Source: Methanobrevibacter millerae (GTDB lineage Archaea; Methanobacteriota; Methanobacteria; Methanobacteriales; Methanobacteriaceae). Taken from it: a stretch of DNA of 64,000 nt. The stretch is taken from the NCBI RefSeq assembly GCF_900103415.1, contig NZ_FMXB01000001.1:124001-188000 (forward strand), read 5' to 3'. The position numbers and the translations under genes are program-made. The notes beneath the pieces were generated by a model that was not told where the DNA came from, made no database searches, and saw only the letters and a list, made by a program, of their open reading frames with translations. Shown here piece by piece: positions 18,198-27,910 of this stretch. How positions within the stretch are numbered: the stretch's first letter is position 1; every line of letters begins with the position of its first letter.

Positions 18198-19052
18198 TTA
18201 AATCACTCTTTCTTTGATGTCTTCAAATAGCGTATTCGCCCAATGCAGTGATTCCTTTGATTCACAGTTCAGTATTCTGTTCTGATCGTAGCTGCCATCA
18301 TTGCGAAACAGTCCCAGATTCATTGAATTGTCACATATGAGCAGGTAAAGCTCAATGCTTTCATTAAGTACATGAATCTTCAGCCGTCCGCTTTTAATTG
18401 ATTTGCGCTTAATGCCCTCGTCAATCTGTTTGATAATGCCTTTGTATATCCTTCTCTCCATAATCAATTCGACATTTCCGTCTTCCCTTAAAATGTCTTC
18501 AATCAATTCCGGATAGTCCGGATGAATGTAAGGCAGTATCCCTTTCACATTTTTAGACTCTTTCAGCTGCTTCTTTACATTATTGTGAGTTCTATAAATG
18601 TCGGTTGGATTCGTTTCAATCAACCTTGATTCATAAAGCTCTGTTATATTTTCTATTAACTCATTATTTAAGTATTTTATCTTATGTTTGCTCCAAAATG
18701 AGTCAAAGTTCTTGATAACGTCTATGCTTTTTTTGAATTCCATTAGCTGATTGAAGTGAAGCCTTGTCATGGGAGTAATTTCATATACTCTGTCAATTTT
18801 TTGAACATGATCATTGAGCTCTAATCTGTTAATGTTATTTGAAACGGAGCTGTAAACCATATTGGTATTGTCTACGATTTCTTTTACTGTCTGTGGCCTT
18901 GCATTTAGTTCTGTTAGTATTTTTAATCGAATTTCTGACTTTACGATAAACATCATCTTGTTGTCAATATAATCGCTGTCCCTTATCATTTTCTTCACCG
19001 CATAATTTTTTTCAATCGGGTCAATTCTTGTCAGTGATTGAAATATGTTCAC
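18198..19052 (-). CDS. FilR1-like winged-helix regulator beside the 11-bp array
   Basis: A 284-residue protein with an N-terminal winged helix (RPQTVKEIVDNTNMVYSSVS) and the same kind of C-terminal domain as its neighbour, ending with the shared HWANTLFEDI-type motif. The start is GTG 19052. A TATA-like box lies only ~30 bases upstream on the minus strand, so the mRNA is probably leaderless or nearly so. The divergent upstream DNA is the 17-copy 11-bp array, so this regulator is the prime candidate to bind it and control itself and nob1. That is inference from position. Confidence 0.72.
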   Translation of the reverse strand: MNIFQSLTRIDPIEKNYAVKKMIRDSDYIDNKMMFIVKSEIRLKILTELNARPQTVKEIVDNTNMVYSSVSNNINRLELNDHVQKIDRVYEITPMTRLHFNQLMEFKKSIDVIKNFDSFWSKHKIKYLNNELIENITELYESRLIETNPTDIYRTHNNVKKQLKESKNVKGILPYIHPDYPELIEDILREDGNVELIMERRIYKGIIKQIDEGIKRKSIKSGRLKIHVLNESIELYLLICDNSMNLGLFRNDGSYDQNRILNCESKESLHWANTLFEDIKERVI

Positions 19053-19088
19053 GTTATTAGTTTTTTTCTATGATGTTTAAATAAATAT

Positions 19089-19275
19089 ATGAAAATTCCC
19101 TGAATATTCCATTAATATTTCATGAAAATTCTATGAACATTCACTGAAAGTTTCCTTAACGTTTCATGAAGATTGACTGAAACTTCTCTGAAAGTATCCT
19201 GAAATTTGGGTGAAACTTCACTGAAGCTTGGGTGAAAATTCCATGAAACTTCCCTGAAGATTAACCGAAAACTTT
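19089..19275. repeat. 17-copy 11-bp tandem array between divergent promoters
   Basis: Seventeen contiguous 11-bp units without a single insertion or deletion. Consensus is NTGAANNTTNN; the AA at unit positions 4-5 is present in all 17 units and T at positions 8 and 9 in 16 each. Many units contain the palindrome GAANNTTC. The array starts right at the TATA region of the minus-strand regulator (19052) and ends inside the TATA region of nob1 (19298). The 11-bp period puts every unit on nearly the same face of the helix. It may be an operator array, a bent-DNA element or an archaeal histone positioning tract. Confidence 0.9.
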
Positions 19276-19297
19276 TATAGATTTTCAAATCAAAGAT
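19273..19297 (+). promoter_or_regulatory. Core promoter of nob1, leaderless
   Basis: TTTTATAG (19273-19280) is about 24 bases before ATG 19298, so transcription should begin at or next to the start codon. No ribosome site is present, which fits a leaderless mRNA. The last array unit overlaps the left edge of the box. Confidence 0.45.
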
Positions 19298-19810
19298 ATG
19301 TTTATGGAAATTTACTATATTCTTGATGCATCAGCTTTCATCAACGGTTTTGATTTAACCGCAAAAAATAATTATACTGTTCCTGAAATTACTGTCGAAA
19401 TCAAGGACTTTGAGTCACGTCTGGCATATGACAGCGCAGTCGATGAGGGAAGGCTTAAAGTTCAGGACGTAACCCAAAAGTACCTGGATAAAACTGACGA
19501 GTCAATATCAGAGTCTGGAGACGTTTTGAGACTGTCACTGCCAGATAAAAAGCTGATAGCACTTGCCCTCATGCTAATCGATGAGGGAAAATCAGTTAAG
19601 GTGATAAGCGATGACTACACCATCCAGAACACCTTGAAGATTATGGGAATCGACTATTCCGGAATAATAACCGAGGGAATAAAGGAAATCTATAACTGGA
19701 AAAAAGTCTGTCAGGGATGCAAAAAGGAATTCGATGAGGATTACCCTTTCGACGACTGCGACGTATGCGGCTCCAGGATTTTCAAAAAAAGAATCAGGGT
19801 GAGGAAATGA
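19298..19810 (+). CDS. nob1: rRNA maturation endonuclease Nob1 (PIN plus zinc ribbon)
   Basis: Nob1 cuts the 3' end of 16S rRNA during small-subunit maturation. The N-terminal PIN domain starts YYILDASAFINGF with the first catalytic Asp, contains an acidic SLPDKKLIALAL motif and VISDDYTIQN, and ends in a zinc ribbon with CQGC and CDVC pairs. 170 residues is usual for archaea. An alternative ATG is two codons in (19304). It overlaps the DUF2117 gene by four bases. It is odd for a housekeeping ribosome gene to share a promoter region with a long repeat array. Confidence 0.9.
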   Translation: MFMEIYYILDASAFINGFDLTAKNNYTVPEITVEIKDFESRLAYDSAVDEGRLKVQDVTQKYLDKTDESISESGDVLRLSLPDKKLIALALMLIDEGKSVKVISDDYTIQNTLKIMGIDYSGIITEGIKEIYNWKKVCQGCKKEFDEDYPFDDCDVCGSRIFKKRIRVRK

Positions 19811-20928
19811 GAATAGGAATTGTGGTTCACGGTCCAAACATCATAGATTCCGGCTATGCCCTGAAACTGATTGACCTGATAAATGAATACGGTGACGTTT
19901 CTGTAAGACTCGGCGGAACCATGGGAAGAACTGCCGTGATTGACAAGTCCCTTGAAAATGTTATAGACATCTCACGAAAGCTTGTTCCAAGCGATTCCTT
20001 AAAGATATTTCACGATGACAACGTTGACGTTATTTTCCTTTTGAATTACGGCAAATCATCAACTACAGGCCAGGTTTTCGGCTATAAGGTCTACACTCAC
20101 TATGAAAACAAAATTGCTGACAATAATATTCCCGTCATTCAGATTGAAAGGCCGGGCGAAAAGGACGGAAGCGTCATTAACTGGGCATGCAAGTCCGATT
20201 TGGCTTGTGAATTTGCCGATAAGCTGAATTTAAAAATTGTAACGCCTGAAGAGATTTATGAAACCCATATAAAGGATGACGAGAAAAGCGAATCTCGAAG
20301 GACGATTCATGGAGTGAGCCCCAGCGAAAACATAATGGTTAACGGCGTGGTTATTGGAAAATCAACCTCTGATAAATTAATACTGGTTTCAAAGGACGGC
20401 AGAATCGTTGAAATCGTTGGGGGCGAGATTAAGCCCCATGGCATTGAAAAATTGGGTGAAGTCGATTTAGGCTCAGCCATCGTAAAGACCGGGCTTTTGC
20501 GAAAGGCGAAAGTCACTCCGAGAGTACTGGACAATGAGAAGTCCTCAGACTTTAAGGTGGCATTTCTCGACCATGCAGGCGAGGACGTTTACCGGTTCAG
20601 GAATCATTCAGTGGTAATCACCATAGGCGACGACACCACATTAATAGCATCGGACATCCTATACAGATTCAGCATTCCGATAATAGGAATAACCGACGGT
20701 GATTTGGATAAGGTCGTTGAAAGCGGATTTAAATCTAAAAATTCAGTTATTTTTGAAGTTGAAAGCGGAAACGATGACATTATCGGCGGTGAAATCCATA
20801 AATTAATTTTTAAAAATGAAAATGAATTGGTCAATTCGGCCGATTTCAAGTCAATTGATGATTTGGAAAAAAAGATTATCGAAATCATAAATAATAGGAA
20901 TATTAAATATAAAATCAATAGAATTTAA
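19807..20928 (+). CDS. DUF2117-type protein, methanogen conserved
   Basis: About 373 residues, opening MRIGIVVHGPNIIDSGYALK, which I associate with the DUF2117 family conserved in methanogens. Function is not established. The ATG overlaps the nob1 stop (ATGA) and a GAGG ribosome site lies inside nob1. A GDDTTLIASDILYRF segment and several small beta-rich regions suggest an alpha/beta nucleotide-binding fold, but no catalytic motif is clear. It lies between nob1 and MMP2. Confidence 0.65.
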   Translation: MRIGIVVHGPNIIDSGYALKLIDLINEYGDVSVRLGGTMGRTAVIDKSLENVIDISRKLVPSDSLKIFHDDNVDVIFLLNYGKSSTTGQVFGYKVYTHYENKIADNNIPVIQIERPGEKDGSVINWACKSDLACEFADKLNLKIVTPEEIYETHIKDDEKSESRRTIHGVSPSENIMVNGVVIGKSTSDKLILVSKDGRIVEIVGGEIKPHGIEKLGEVDLGSAIVKTGLLRKAKVTPRVLDNEKSSDFKVAFLDHAGEDVYRFRNHSVVITIGDDTTLIASDILYRFSIPIIGITDGDLDKVVESGFKSKNSVIFEVESGNDDIIGGEIHKLIFKNENELVNSADFKSIDDLEKKIIEIINNRNIKYKINRI

Positions 20929-20933
20929 AGGAA

Positions 20934-21917
20934 GTGGGGTTTATTTTAGACTTTGAAAAACTCATAAAAGAAGTACAGGAATTCGAAGGAGTTTCCCGTA
21001 AAAGCTCAATAGACAATGTAATCAATCTTTTGGGTGAAGCTTATAATGTTTCAGGAGATGTAATCATCGACATCGGTGATGACGCATCAGCAGTTGATAT
21101 AGGAAATAATCAGGTTATTCTGGTGGCTGCCGATGGAATATGGGGTCAGATTATGAATGTCAATCCGTATTGGGCAGGCTACTGTTCAGTTCTCGTTAAC
21201 GTTAATGACATTGCGGCCATGGGCGGAAAGCCTCTAGCAATGGTTAACATAATGTCAATCAGCAACGATGAGATTTATGAAGAATTATTGACTGGAATAA
21301 AGGACGGATGCATGAAATTCGGAGTCCCTATGGTCGGAGGACACCTGCATCCCGATGCAGAATGCGATTCAGTTGGAGTAGCCATTGTCGGTATAGCTCA
21401 AAAGGACAAGCTAATTACCAGTTTCGGTGCTAAAACCGGCGATAAGGTAATTGTAGCCATTGACTTGGACGGCAAGCCTCATGAGATGTTTAAACTGAAC
21501 TGGGATACCACTTATGACAAGGATGCCAAGCTTGTTCAGGATCAGATTACCGCAGTCCAGTACTTGGCCGAAAATGACTATATCAAGGCGGGAAAGGACA
21601 TTTCAAACCCTGGAATTTTAGGGACTCTGGAAATGCTTCTTGAGACTTCCGGAAAAGGGGCTAACGTCAATCTTTCAGACATTCCAAGAAATGAGAGTGT
21701 GCCATGGGCAGACTGGCTAAAGTCATATCCTGGATCCGGCTTTGTATTTACGGCTCCTGAGGATAAATGCGATTTCATTAAGGAGTATCTTGCCAAATAT
21801 TCAATAGAAGCCAATGTGGTCGGCGAAGTAACCGATGAATTGACGCTTAACGTTACTTACGAAGGCCAGACCATTGAAGTATTTGACCAAAATAAGAATC
21901 CTGTCTTTAAATTATAA
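20934..21917 (+). CDS. Methanogenesis marker protein 2 (AIR synthase-like)
   Basis: A PurM/AIR-synthase-related protein found only in methanogens and relatives. It shows GDDASAVDIG, then AADGIWGQIMNVNPYWAG, then VNVNDIAAMGGKPLAMVN, the usual PurM-like dimer and ATP-site blocks. MMP2 is linked to methyl-coenzyme M reductase activation or modification by conservation. The start is uncertain: GTG 20934 has no spaced ribosome site, while ATT 20943, directly followed by LDFEKLIKE as expected for the family start, lies behind GGAAGTGGGG. Confidence 0.85.
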   Translation: MGFILDFEKLIKEVQEFEGVSRKSSIDNVINLLGEAYNVSGDVIIDIGDDASAVDIGNNQVILVAADGIWGQIMNVNPYWAGYCSVLVNVNDIAAMGGKPLAMVNIMSISNDEIYEELLTGIKDGCMKFGVPMVGGHLHPDAECDSVGVAIVGIAQKDKLITSFGAKTGDKVIVAIDLDGKPHEMFKLNWDTTYDKDAKLVQDQITAVQYLAENDYIKAGKDISNPGILGTLEMLLETSGKGANVNLSDIPRNESVPWADWLKSYPGSGFVFTAPEDKCDFIKEYLAKYSIEANVVGEVTDELTLNVTYEGQTIEVFDQNKNPVFKL

Positions 21918-22314
21918 ATTAACCACACTTTTTTACTATTTTTTTTAGGAAACCATATTTTATTCTAGATTTTGATAATAAATGATTGATTATATTTATG
22001 AAGCAGTCATGAAAAAATGAAAGTGAAATTGAATAATTTCATAAAATGTTGTGTTTGTTATTATGATTTTGTTACTTAATTAATAATTATAATTGAATTT
22101 TATTAAATAAAATAGTCAGTTTCATATAATCTAATGCCCCCTATTTTTATATGGATTTAAAAATGGGGTGATTTGAGGGTTTAAAACAAGAAAAGGAAAA
22201 ATTTCTTAAAAAAAGGGTCAAAGAAAAATCAAAAAAGAAGAATTTATCTTGAAAATACGAATTATTGATTAATATTCACGTTAATAGAAAATTTAAAGCA
22301 CAAGGCGATAAAAA
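21918..22314. other. Intergenic with a strong hairpin, before the UbiB gene
   Basis: CCCC-T-ATTTTT (22138-22148) pairs with AAAAATGGGG (22159-22168), a ten-pair stem with one bulged T. A GGGGTGAT ribosome-like site lies at the end of the stem. The next ~80 bases are lysine-codon-rich in one frame but have no start codon there, so I do not call a gene. The rest is A/T-rich. This may be a leader with a sequestered ribosome site. Confidence 0.4.
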
Positions 22315-23901
22315 ATGGGAAAAGAAGAAAAGAAAGTTGCAAGAAAACGTTTTGATGAAATTATGGGTGTTGCAAAAAATCACCATTTGGCAAATCTGTT
22401 AAAGGACAAAGGTGAAGATGAGAACTTTGAAGTTTCAGATTTAAGGTATGCAATGGAGGAATTGGGTCCTGCATTCATCAAATTGGGTCAGCTATTGGCT
22501 ACAAGGCCCGATATGGTCGGTAATGAGATTGCTGATGACTTGAAACTTCTTAGGGACAATACTCCACTGACTCCTTTTGATGAAATCAGGGAAGTTATCG
22601 AAGGAGAACTTGGACAGCCGTTGGAAGAAATCTATTCTGAATTCAATGAAGAACCTCTCGGTTTCGCATCAATCGGCCAGGTTTACAAGGCGACGTTAAA
22701 GGAAAACGGCATGGATGTTGCCGTAAAGGTTCAAAAGCCTGGAATCAGGGAAGTTATCGAGCCTGATGTAAAAATATTGATTAAAGTTGCCGGAACGGTA
22801 GACAAGTATGTTTCTAAATCAAGAACCTATAATTTACCTGCAATGGCCAAGGAATTTGAAAGATCCATCTTTAAAGAATTGAACTACCTGGAAGAAGTTA
22901 AAAACATCGGTAAAATAACCAAAAACTTTGAAGATGTTGAATACATCAAGATACCTGAAGTCTATCCTCAGCTTTGTACCTCCAAAGTCATTAACATGGA
23001 GCTTATCGACGGATATGAATTGCCTGACCTCTATGACAATGAAATTGAAGGAATCAACAACGCGGAAATTGCCCAGTACGGATGTCAATCCTATCTAAAG
23101 CAAGTGTTGATTGACGGATTTTTCCATGCAGACCCTCATCCGGGAAATCTCTTTGTAACCCGTGACAATAGGCTCTGCTACATTGATTTTGGAATGATAG
23201 GTGTCGTAAATGATACTTTCAGATCAAACTTCGCCCAATTGGTATTGCTCTTGCTGGATGGAAATTCACATCATCTCATCAATCAGTTGCTCTATATGAA
23301 CATCATAACTCCTGAGCAGAACACTGATGAATTCAAGGAAGACATTGACGATTTGCTGAATTCATACCTCGGCGTTGACATGGACCAGATGGACGGCATA
23401 TTCGATGATTTGATGAATGTCATGATTAGGCACAATATTATCCTTCCAAGGGAATTCGTAATGATTGGAAGGGGAATAATTCTCATTGAGGAAGCCGGAG
23501 ACAAGCTTGATCCTCACTTCAACTTAACCGCTGAACTTGAAAAATTCGCTAAGGACATGATCAAGTCAAAATTCGAACCTGGAAATCTTGTAGGTGGCGG
23601 ATTCAATTATATTGTTGAAATCGAGCATTTGCTGAAAGATTTGCCTGACAGGCTCAACAGCACTCTCGATAAGGTTGAAAAAGGCGAAATTGAATTAACT
23701 ATGAACCACACTGGTTTGGATGACTTGAAAAATCAGCTGTCCATATCATTAATCGTATCCGCATTGCTTGTAGGTTCATCCATTGCAATCATGGCGGATA
23801 AGGGACCGAAAGTTTGGGATATTTCTGCAATCGGATTTTTAGGATTTCTATTCAGTGCAATTCTTGGAATCTATTTGATTATAAAGTATATAAGGAATTA
23901 A
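22315..23901 (+). CDS. UbiB/AarF (ABC1) atypical kinase-like membrane protein
   Basis: Member of the ADCK/UbiB family of protein-kinase-like ATPases, here 528 residues. The family KxGQ motif appears as FIKLGQLLATRPD, with the Ala-rich nucleotide loop GFASIGQVYKA, VAVKVQKPG, HADPHPGNLF and IDFGMIG. Two transmembrane segments end the protein (LIVSALLVGSSIAIM and GFLGFLFSAILGIYLIIKY). In bacteria and mitochondria the family supports ubiquinone synthesis; methanogens lack quinones, so here it probably acts on isoprenoid lipid metabolism. The GGCGAT ribosome site lies five bases before ATG. Confidence 0.88.
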   Translation: MGKEEKKVARKRFDEIMGVAKNHHLANLLKDKGEDENFEVSDLRYAMEELGPAFIKLGQLLATRPDMVGNEIADDLKLLRDNTPLTPFDEIREVIEGELGQPLEEIYSEFNEEPLGFASIGQVYKATLKENGMDVAVKVQKPGIREVIEPDVKILIKVAGTVDKYVSKSRTYNLPAMAKEFERSIFKELNYLEEVKNIGKITKNFEDVEYIKIPEVYPQLCTSKVINMELIDGYELPDLYDNEIEGINNAEIAQYGCQSYLKQVLIDGFFHADPHPGNLFVTRDNRLCYIDFGMIGVVNDTFRSNFAQLVLLLLDGNSHHLINQLLYMNIITPEQNTDEFKEDIDDLLNSYLGVDMDQMDGIFDDLMNVMIRHNIILPREFVMIGRGIILIEEAGDKLDPHFNLTAELEKFAKDMIKSKFEPGNLVGGGFNYIVEIEHLLKDLPDRLNSTLDKVEKGEIELTMNHTGLDDLKNQLSISLIVSALLVGSSIAIMADKGPKVWDISAIGFLGFLFSAILGIYLIIKYIRN

Positions 23902-23976
23902 CTTTCAAATTAAAAACTTGATGGTGGAATAATTAAATTCTTCTGTCAAGTTAAAAAGAGATTAAGTTAATAAAAA

Positions 23977-24047
23977 GGAGAAGGCAATTCCTCCTCAATC
24001 TACAGGGGTTGAGGTATCCTTGCCAAATAAGATGAACTTATTTCTCC
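23977..24047 (+). ncRNA. Candidate three-way-junction structured RNA
   Basis: GGAG (23977-23980) can close with CTCC (24044-24047). Inside are two hairpins: GGCAA (23983-23987) with TTGCC (24020-24024), containing the inner stem CCTCAA/TTGAGG, and AAATAAG (24025-24031) with CTTATTT (24037-24043). A T-rich run follows. The nested pairing is good, but there is a single copy and so no covariation. It could be a small RNA, a terminator of the UbiB gene or a leader of the MMP3 operon. Confidence 0.4.
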
Positions 24048-24196
24048 CATTTTATTTTTTTGAATTAATTTTGGATAATCCGTCACTTCTTTTTTAATAT
24101 GCCCGTACTTTTTTCCATCCCATTCAATTCAAATAAGTAACTATTTTAATATTAAAAAATAAAGTTAACATATTAAACAATATATTAGGAGATTGT

Positions 24197-25738
24197 ATGT
24201 TAATTAAAGTTAATGGCAAAGAGATTGATGTGGCAGAAGGTTCAACAATCCAGGACGTTATTGATGAAACCAATGCCCCATATACTCCTGGTAGTATTAT
24301 TTGTCTAATTAAGGGTAAAAAAGAACTGGAAAAGAATATAACTAAGTATAAAATTAAGACAACCCAAGGTTCTATCATTATCGAACTTTTAGATGATGAG
24401 GAGGCAAAACCTCTTGTTGACGTTTGGAAAAACCAGTATGAGGAATTCACCGACTTATCCATAAGGTGGTCCACCCCTACGGAAGTGGCAATCGGACCTA
24501 TCGTAACCGATTTGGAGCCTACCCATGACGAATTCAAGTATTATGAGGGTGATGTTGTTTTAAGTTTATCTAGTTTCAGTAACGAGTCAACGCACTTGAT
24601 TCTTCTTAAGGAAAATACCACTAACGTATATGGCGTGCCCCCATACAACAAGGGTATTTTTGCACGCATTATCGGTGGTAAAAAGACTTTGGCGGAATTG
24701 ACTGATGACGATGAGGTAACTTCCATTGAACCGATCATTGAAAGAAGTACAACAACGGACAGCGCATCCGTTTCCGATTTGAGCACTGTTCTTGAAGCGG
24801 GAAATGAACTTTACACCTACATTTCCTTTGAAATTGATGAGAACTCACCGGTCTGTGTCGAACACTTGTTTTCATTAATTAAGGGCAATAGGATTAAGGT
24901 TCACTTTGATTCAAATTCATTTTTGGGCTTTTATGACCTTGAAGGCATTGACAAACCTAAGGAAAATACTACCCAAAGGGTACGAGGAACCATAACCATT
25001 AGAAATAATGGTGGCGGCGTAGGCAGAATGTACGTTTATCGTGAAAACAGGGTTTTAACCCCAAATCACACTACGGTGGGTAGAATCACTGCAGGAATGG
25101 AGCTTATTGATATTGCGAAAAAGGATGATTTCATTACTGTTGAATCCAAGCAGAAAAGATTGCTTCTGCTCAGCAAAAGTCAGGGCGAAGCAAGCAAATT
25201 GCTGGCCGAAGCCGGAATTGAGCATATCCGTGAAGGAGTTACCGATGATGATGGATTAATCGTAGAGCAGTCTCCTAGACATACCATTGATATTTTAAAT
25301 GAAGGAAAAGTCGTAACAAAAGCCGTTGATCCTGAAAAAGTGGTTGAAGTTAAATTCGTTGACAATGCGCCAAGATCAGTCAAGTACTTTAAGTTAATAT
25401 CCGGCCTTTTGGAAAACCCTGTCGGAAAAATCAAGATTCACTTTGCGGTGCCTGGAATGCACATTACCATCTTTGAAGGGGACAAAAAACTGGCTAAGGG
25501 ACTCATTCCCGAAAACAACCCTGTAGATGTTGTAAATGAATGTGAAATTGGTATCACCAACATGTCTGCAAAGGCAGCAGGACTGATTGGTGTAAGGTTT
25601 GAGCCTAACAGGGAATTCGGACCGACTGCAGAATCATTTGGCGCTACAAACATTATAGGTAAAATGGTAGCCAATACTGAAGGTTTAGAAGATTTAAAAG
25701 AAGGAGTTGAAGTATATGTCAGAGAATCTATGTCCTAA
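24197..25738 (+). CDS. Methanogenesis marker protein 3
   Basis: A 513-residue protein of the MMP3 (UPF0288) family, restricted to methanogens. The first ~60 residues look like a ubiquitin-like MoaD/ThiS-type fold ([19 protein letters not shown]), followed by a long beta-rich part. MMP3 belongs to the set of proteins tied to ATP-driven activation of methyl-coenzyme M reductase. It leads a compact operon with MMP6, 5, 15 and 17; a ribosome site AGGAG precedes the ATG. Confidence 0.9.
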   Translation: MLIKVNGKEIDVAEGSTIQDVIDETNAPYTPGSIICLIKGKKELEKNITKYKIKTTQGSIIIELLDDEEAKPLVDVWKNQYEEFTDLSIRWSTPTEVAIGPIVTDLEPTHDEFKYYEGDVVLSLSSFSNESTHLILLKENTTNVYGVPPYNKGIFARIIGGKKTLAELTDDDEVTSIEPIIERSTTTDSASVSDLSTVLEAGNELYTYISFEIDENSPVCVEHLFSLIKGNRIKVHFDSNSFLGFYDLEGIDKPKENTTQRVRGTITIRNNGGGVGRMYVYRENRVLTPNHTTVGRITAGMELIDIAKKDDFITVESKQKRLLLLSKSQGEASKLLAEAGIEHIREGVTDDDGLIVEQSPRHTIDILNEGKVVTKAVDPEKVVEVKFVDNAPRSVKYFKLISGLLENPVGKIKIHFAVPGMHITIFEGDKKLAKGLIPENNPVDVVNECEIGITNMSAKAAGLIGVRFEPNREFGPTAESFGATNIIGKMVANTEGLEDLKEGVEVYVRESMS

Positions 25739-26183
25739 AGTTAACATGAGTAGTGAAGATTGGGATCCGGACGTAATTACTCGTATGATAATTCTCGGAC
25801 CTGGAGCTCGCGTAAGTGAAAGTGAGATTGTGGGAGAATTCCACATGCTTGGCCTTCCTTTAACAATCAAGAACACATGCTACGGATCAATGATTAGTGG
25901 CAAAAAGGAAGACGTTTACAAGGCGATTGAGGAAATCAGAAAGCTTGACCCTCCGCACATATTCACAAAGGAAAGAGGATTCGCTCCGGGTGACCCTAGA
26001 AGATGCAGGGGTCATAGATTCGGACCTAGGGAAGGATTCCATCAAATGGAAAAGGAATACACAATACTGGGTTATGTTGGCGAAGCTTTGGAAAATCCGA
26101 AAGACGTAACGGTTGAAAAGAAAAAACCGGTTAAAGTTGATGATTTTAAAGAAATAATGTATGAAAGTTTAGAAAACAAATAA
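25716..26183 (+). CDS. Methanogenesis marker protein 6
   Basis: About 155 residues, with [15 protein letters not shown] near the start and a later [17 protein letters not shown] segment typical of MMP6. It overlaps the end of MMP3 by 23 bases. AAGGAG (25701-25706) stands nine bases before ATG 25716, which I prefer over TTG 25707. The product is expected to join the same MCR-activation machinery as its neighbours. Confidence 0.88.
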   Translation: MSENLCPKVNMSSEDWDPDVITRMIILGPGARVSESEIVGEFHMLGLPLTIKNTCYGSMISGKKEDVYKAIEEIRKLDPPHIFTKERGFAPGDPRRCRGHRFGPREGFHQMEKEYTILGYVGEALENPKDVTVEKKKPVKVDDFKEIMYESLENK

Positions 26184-26196
26184 AACAGGTGAAAAT

Positions 26197-26652
26197 ATGG
26201 TTAAAGTAGCTATTTATCCTCCAAATTCATTAATCTTGGCAGATTTAATTGAAAGGAAAGGTCATACTCCTTTGGTTCTTCAAAAACAAATTAGACAAAA
26301 GATAAAAGATCCGGAGATTGATTCTCCTCCGATGAACATTACAGAAGACGACCCGATTCAGGGTCTTAAATATGCGGCTATCGAGGTTCCGTCAGGTGTT
26401 CGTGGCAGAATGGCAATTATCGGACCTCTGATTGATGAGGCTGAAGCCGCAATCATCGTTGACGGCGCACCTTACGGTTTCGGTTGTATTGGTTGTGCAA
26501 GAACAAACGAATTATCAATATTCTTACTTAGGAATCGTGACATTCCTATTCTGGAAGTGGATTATCCGACAAATCAGGATGAAACCTACGTTATGGTAAA
26601 CAACATCAATGAGTTCGTTGATTCACTAGAAGAAAAAGTTGAGGAGGAATAA
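26197..26652 (+). CDS. Methanogenesis marker protein 5
   Basis: A 151-residue methanogen-specific protein, opening [19 protein letters not shown], with a conserved [13 protein letters not shown] cysteine pair mid-chain. Function is not proven; conservation and operon place it with MCR maturation. It lies 13 bases behind MMP6 and two bases before MMP15. Confidence 0.88.
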   Translation: MVKVAIYPPNSLILADLIERKGHTPLVLQKQIRQKIKDPEIDSPPMNITEDDPIQGLKYAAIEVPSGVRGRMAIIGPLIDEAEAAIIVDGAPYGFGCIGCARTNELSIFLLRNRDIPILEVDYPTNQDETYVMVNNINEFVDSLEEKVEEE

Positions 26653-26654
26653 AG

Positions 26655-27896
26655 ATGGTTAAAATTGCTTTAGTTTCATGCGGAACTGAATATAGTGGAA
26701 TTCAAAAGGAAATTGAAAAGGCAGCTAACAAGTTTGGTGCAGAAATTATTCTTCCCGAAATCGATTTGGATTACATTGATGAAGCTTATGAGAAATTCGG
26801 CTTTTCTGCTCAGAGTTCAAGTTTAAAGTTAATGATTGCAAGGGCAATGGCCATTGTCGAAGGCAGGTCAAAGCCTGATGCAGTATTTATCGCCACCTGT
26901 TTCAGATGTGCCGAAGCAGCACTTGTCAGAAATGAGGTAAGGCGTTTCATTCAGAACAATACTCGTATACCTGTAGTTACCTATTCATTCACTGAAAGGA
27001 CTAAGGCTGACGAACTGTTCATACGTATGGAAGCTCTGGCCACTACAGTAACCAGAAGAAGTATTCTTGCACGTGAAAAGCAGGAAGGACTTACCCTCGG
27101 TCTGGACTCCGGCTCAACCACTACAAAGGCTGTTTTAATGGAAAACAACCAGGTTATCGGAACTGGCTGGACCGCAACCAAGGACATTATCGAATCCGCA
27201 AAGACTGCAGCAGCAGAAGCATTTGGCGAAACCGATTATGACTGGGATGATTTGGACGGTATCGGAACCACCGGTTATGGAAGGTTCACCATGGGTCAGG
27301 AATTCGGAGCCGAGCTCATTCAGGAAGAACTGTCCGTTAACGCAAAAGGCGCAGTATACCTTGCAGACCGTCAGAAAGGCGAAGCTACAGTATTGGACAT
27401 CGGTGGTATGGACAACAAGGTAATTACCGTAAACAACGGTATTCCGGACAACTTTACCATGGGTGGTATCTGTGCAGGGGCATCCGGAAGATTTCTGGAC
27501 ATGACCTCCCGTAGGCTTGACGTTGACATTACTGAGCTTGGTCCTTTGGCAGTTCAGGGAGACTGGAGAAAGGCTATGCTTAACTCATACTGTATTGTAT
27601 TCGGTATTCAGGACCTTGTTACTACTCTTGCTGCAGGCGGATCAAAGGCTGACGTTGCAGCGGCTGCATGTCACTCAGTATCAGAGCAGGTTTATGAACA
27701 GCAACTTCAGGAAATTGATATACGTGAACCTCTGATACAGGTGGGGGGAACAAGTTTGATTTCAGGTCTTGTTGAAGCCGTCAGTGAAACCCTGGGTGGA
27801 ATTGACGTTATAGTTCCTGAATATTCCCAACACATCGGTGCTGTAGGCGCAGCTCTTCTCGTATCGGGAATGGGACACAGGCAGGATAACAAATAA
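26655..27896 (+). CDS. Methanogenesis marker protein 15 (BadF/BcrA-type ATPase)
   Basis: 413 residues with an ASKHA-fold ATPase of the activator family that powers low-potential electron transfer (2-hydroxyacyl-CoA dehydratase and benzoyl-CoA reductase activators). [15 protein letters not shown] is the phosphate-1 loop, [10 protein letters not shown] phosphate-2, and [10 protein letters not shown] holds the cysteine expected near the bridging cluster. Residues 1-140 form an extra N-terminal domain with CFRC. It fits an ATP-driven electron donor for Ni(II) to Ni(I) reduction in MCR, by family analogy. Confidence 0.9.
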   Translation: MVKIALVSCGTEYSGIQKEIEKAANKFGAEIILPEIDLDYIDEAYEKFGFSAQSSSLKLMIARAMAIVEGRSKPDAVFIATCFRCAEAALVRNEVRRFIQNNTRIPVVTYSFTERTKADELFIRMEALATTVTRRSILAREKQEGLTLGLDSGSTTTKAVLMENNQVIGTGWTATKDIIESAKTAAAEAFGETDYDWDDLDGIGTTGYGRFTMGQEFGAELIQEELSVNAKGAVYLADRQKGEATVLDIGGMDNKVITVNNGIPDNFTMGGICAGASGRFLDMTSRRLDVDITELGPLAVQGDWRKAMLNSYCIVFGIQDLVTTLAAGGSKADVAAAACHSVSEQVYEQQLQEIDIREPLIQVGGTSLISGLVEAVSETLGGIDVIVPEYSQHIGAVGAALLVSGMGHRQDNK

Positions 27897-27910
27897 GAAG
27901 AGTTGGTTAT

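Noticed and set aside
19089-19275. CRISPR-like array
   Set aside because: Units are 11 bp, contiguous, and have no spacers; no cas genes are near.
22172-22252. Lysine-rich 26-codon frame before the UbiB gene
   Set aside because: It is open and looks peptide-like, but the codon after the upstream stop is TTT and no usable start exists.
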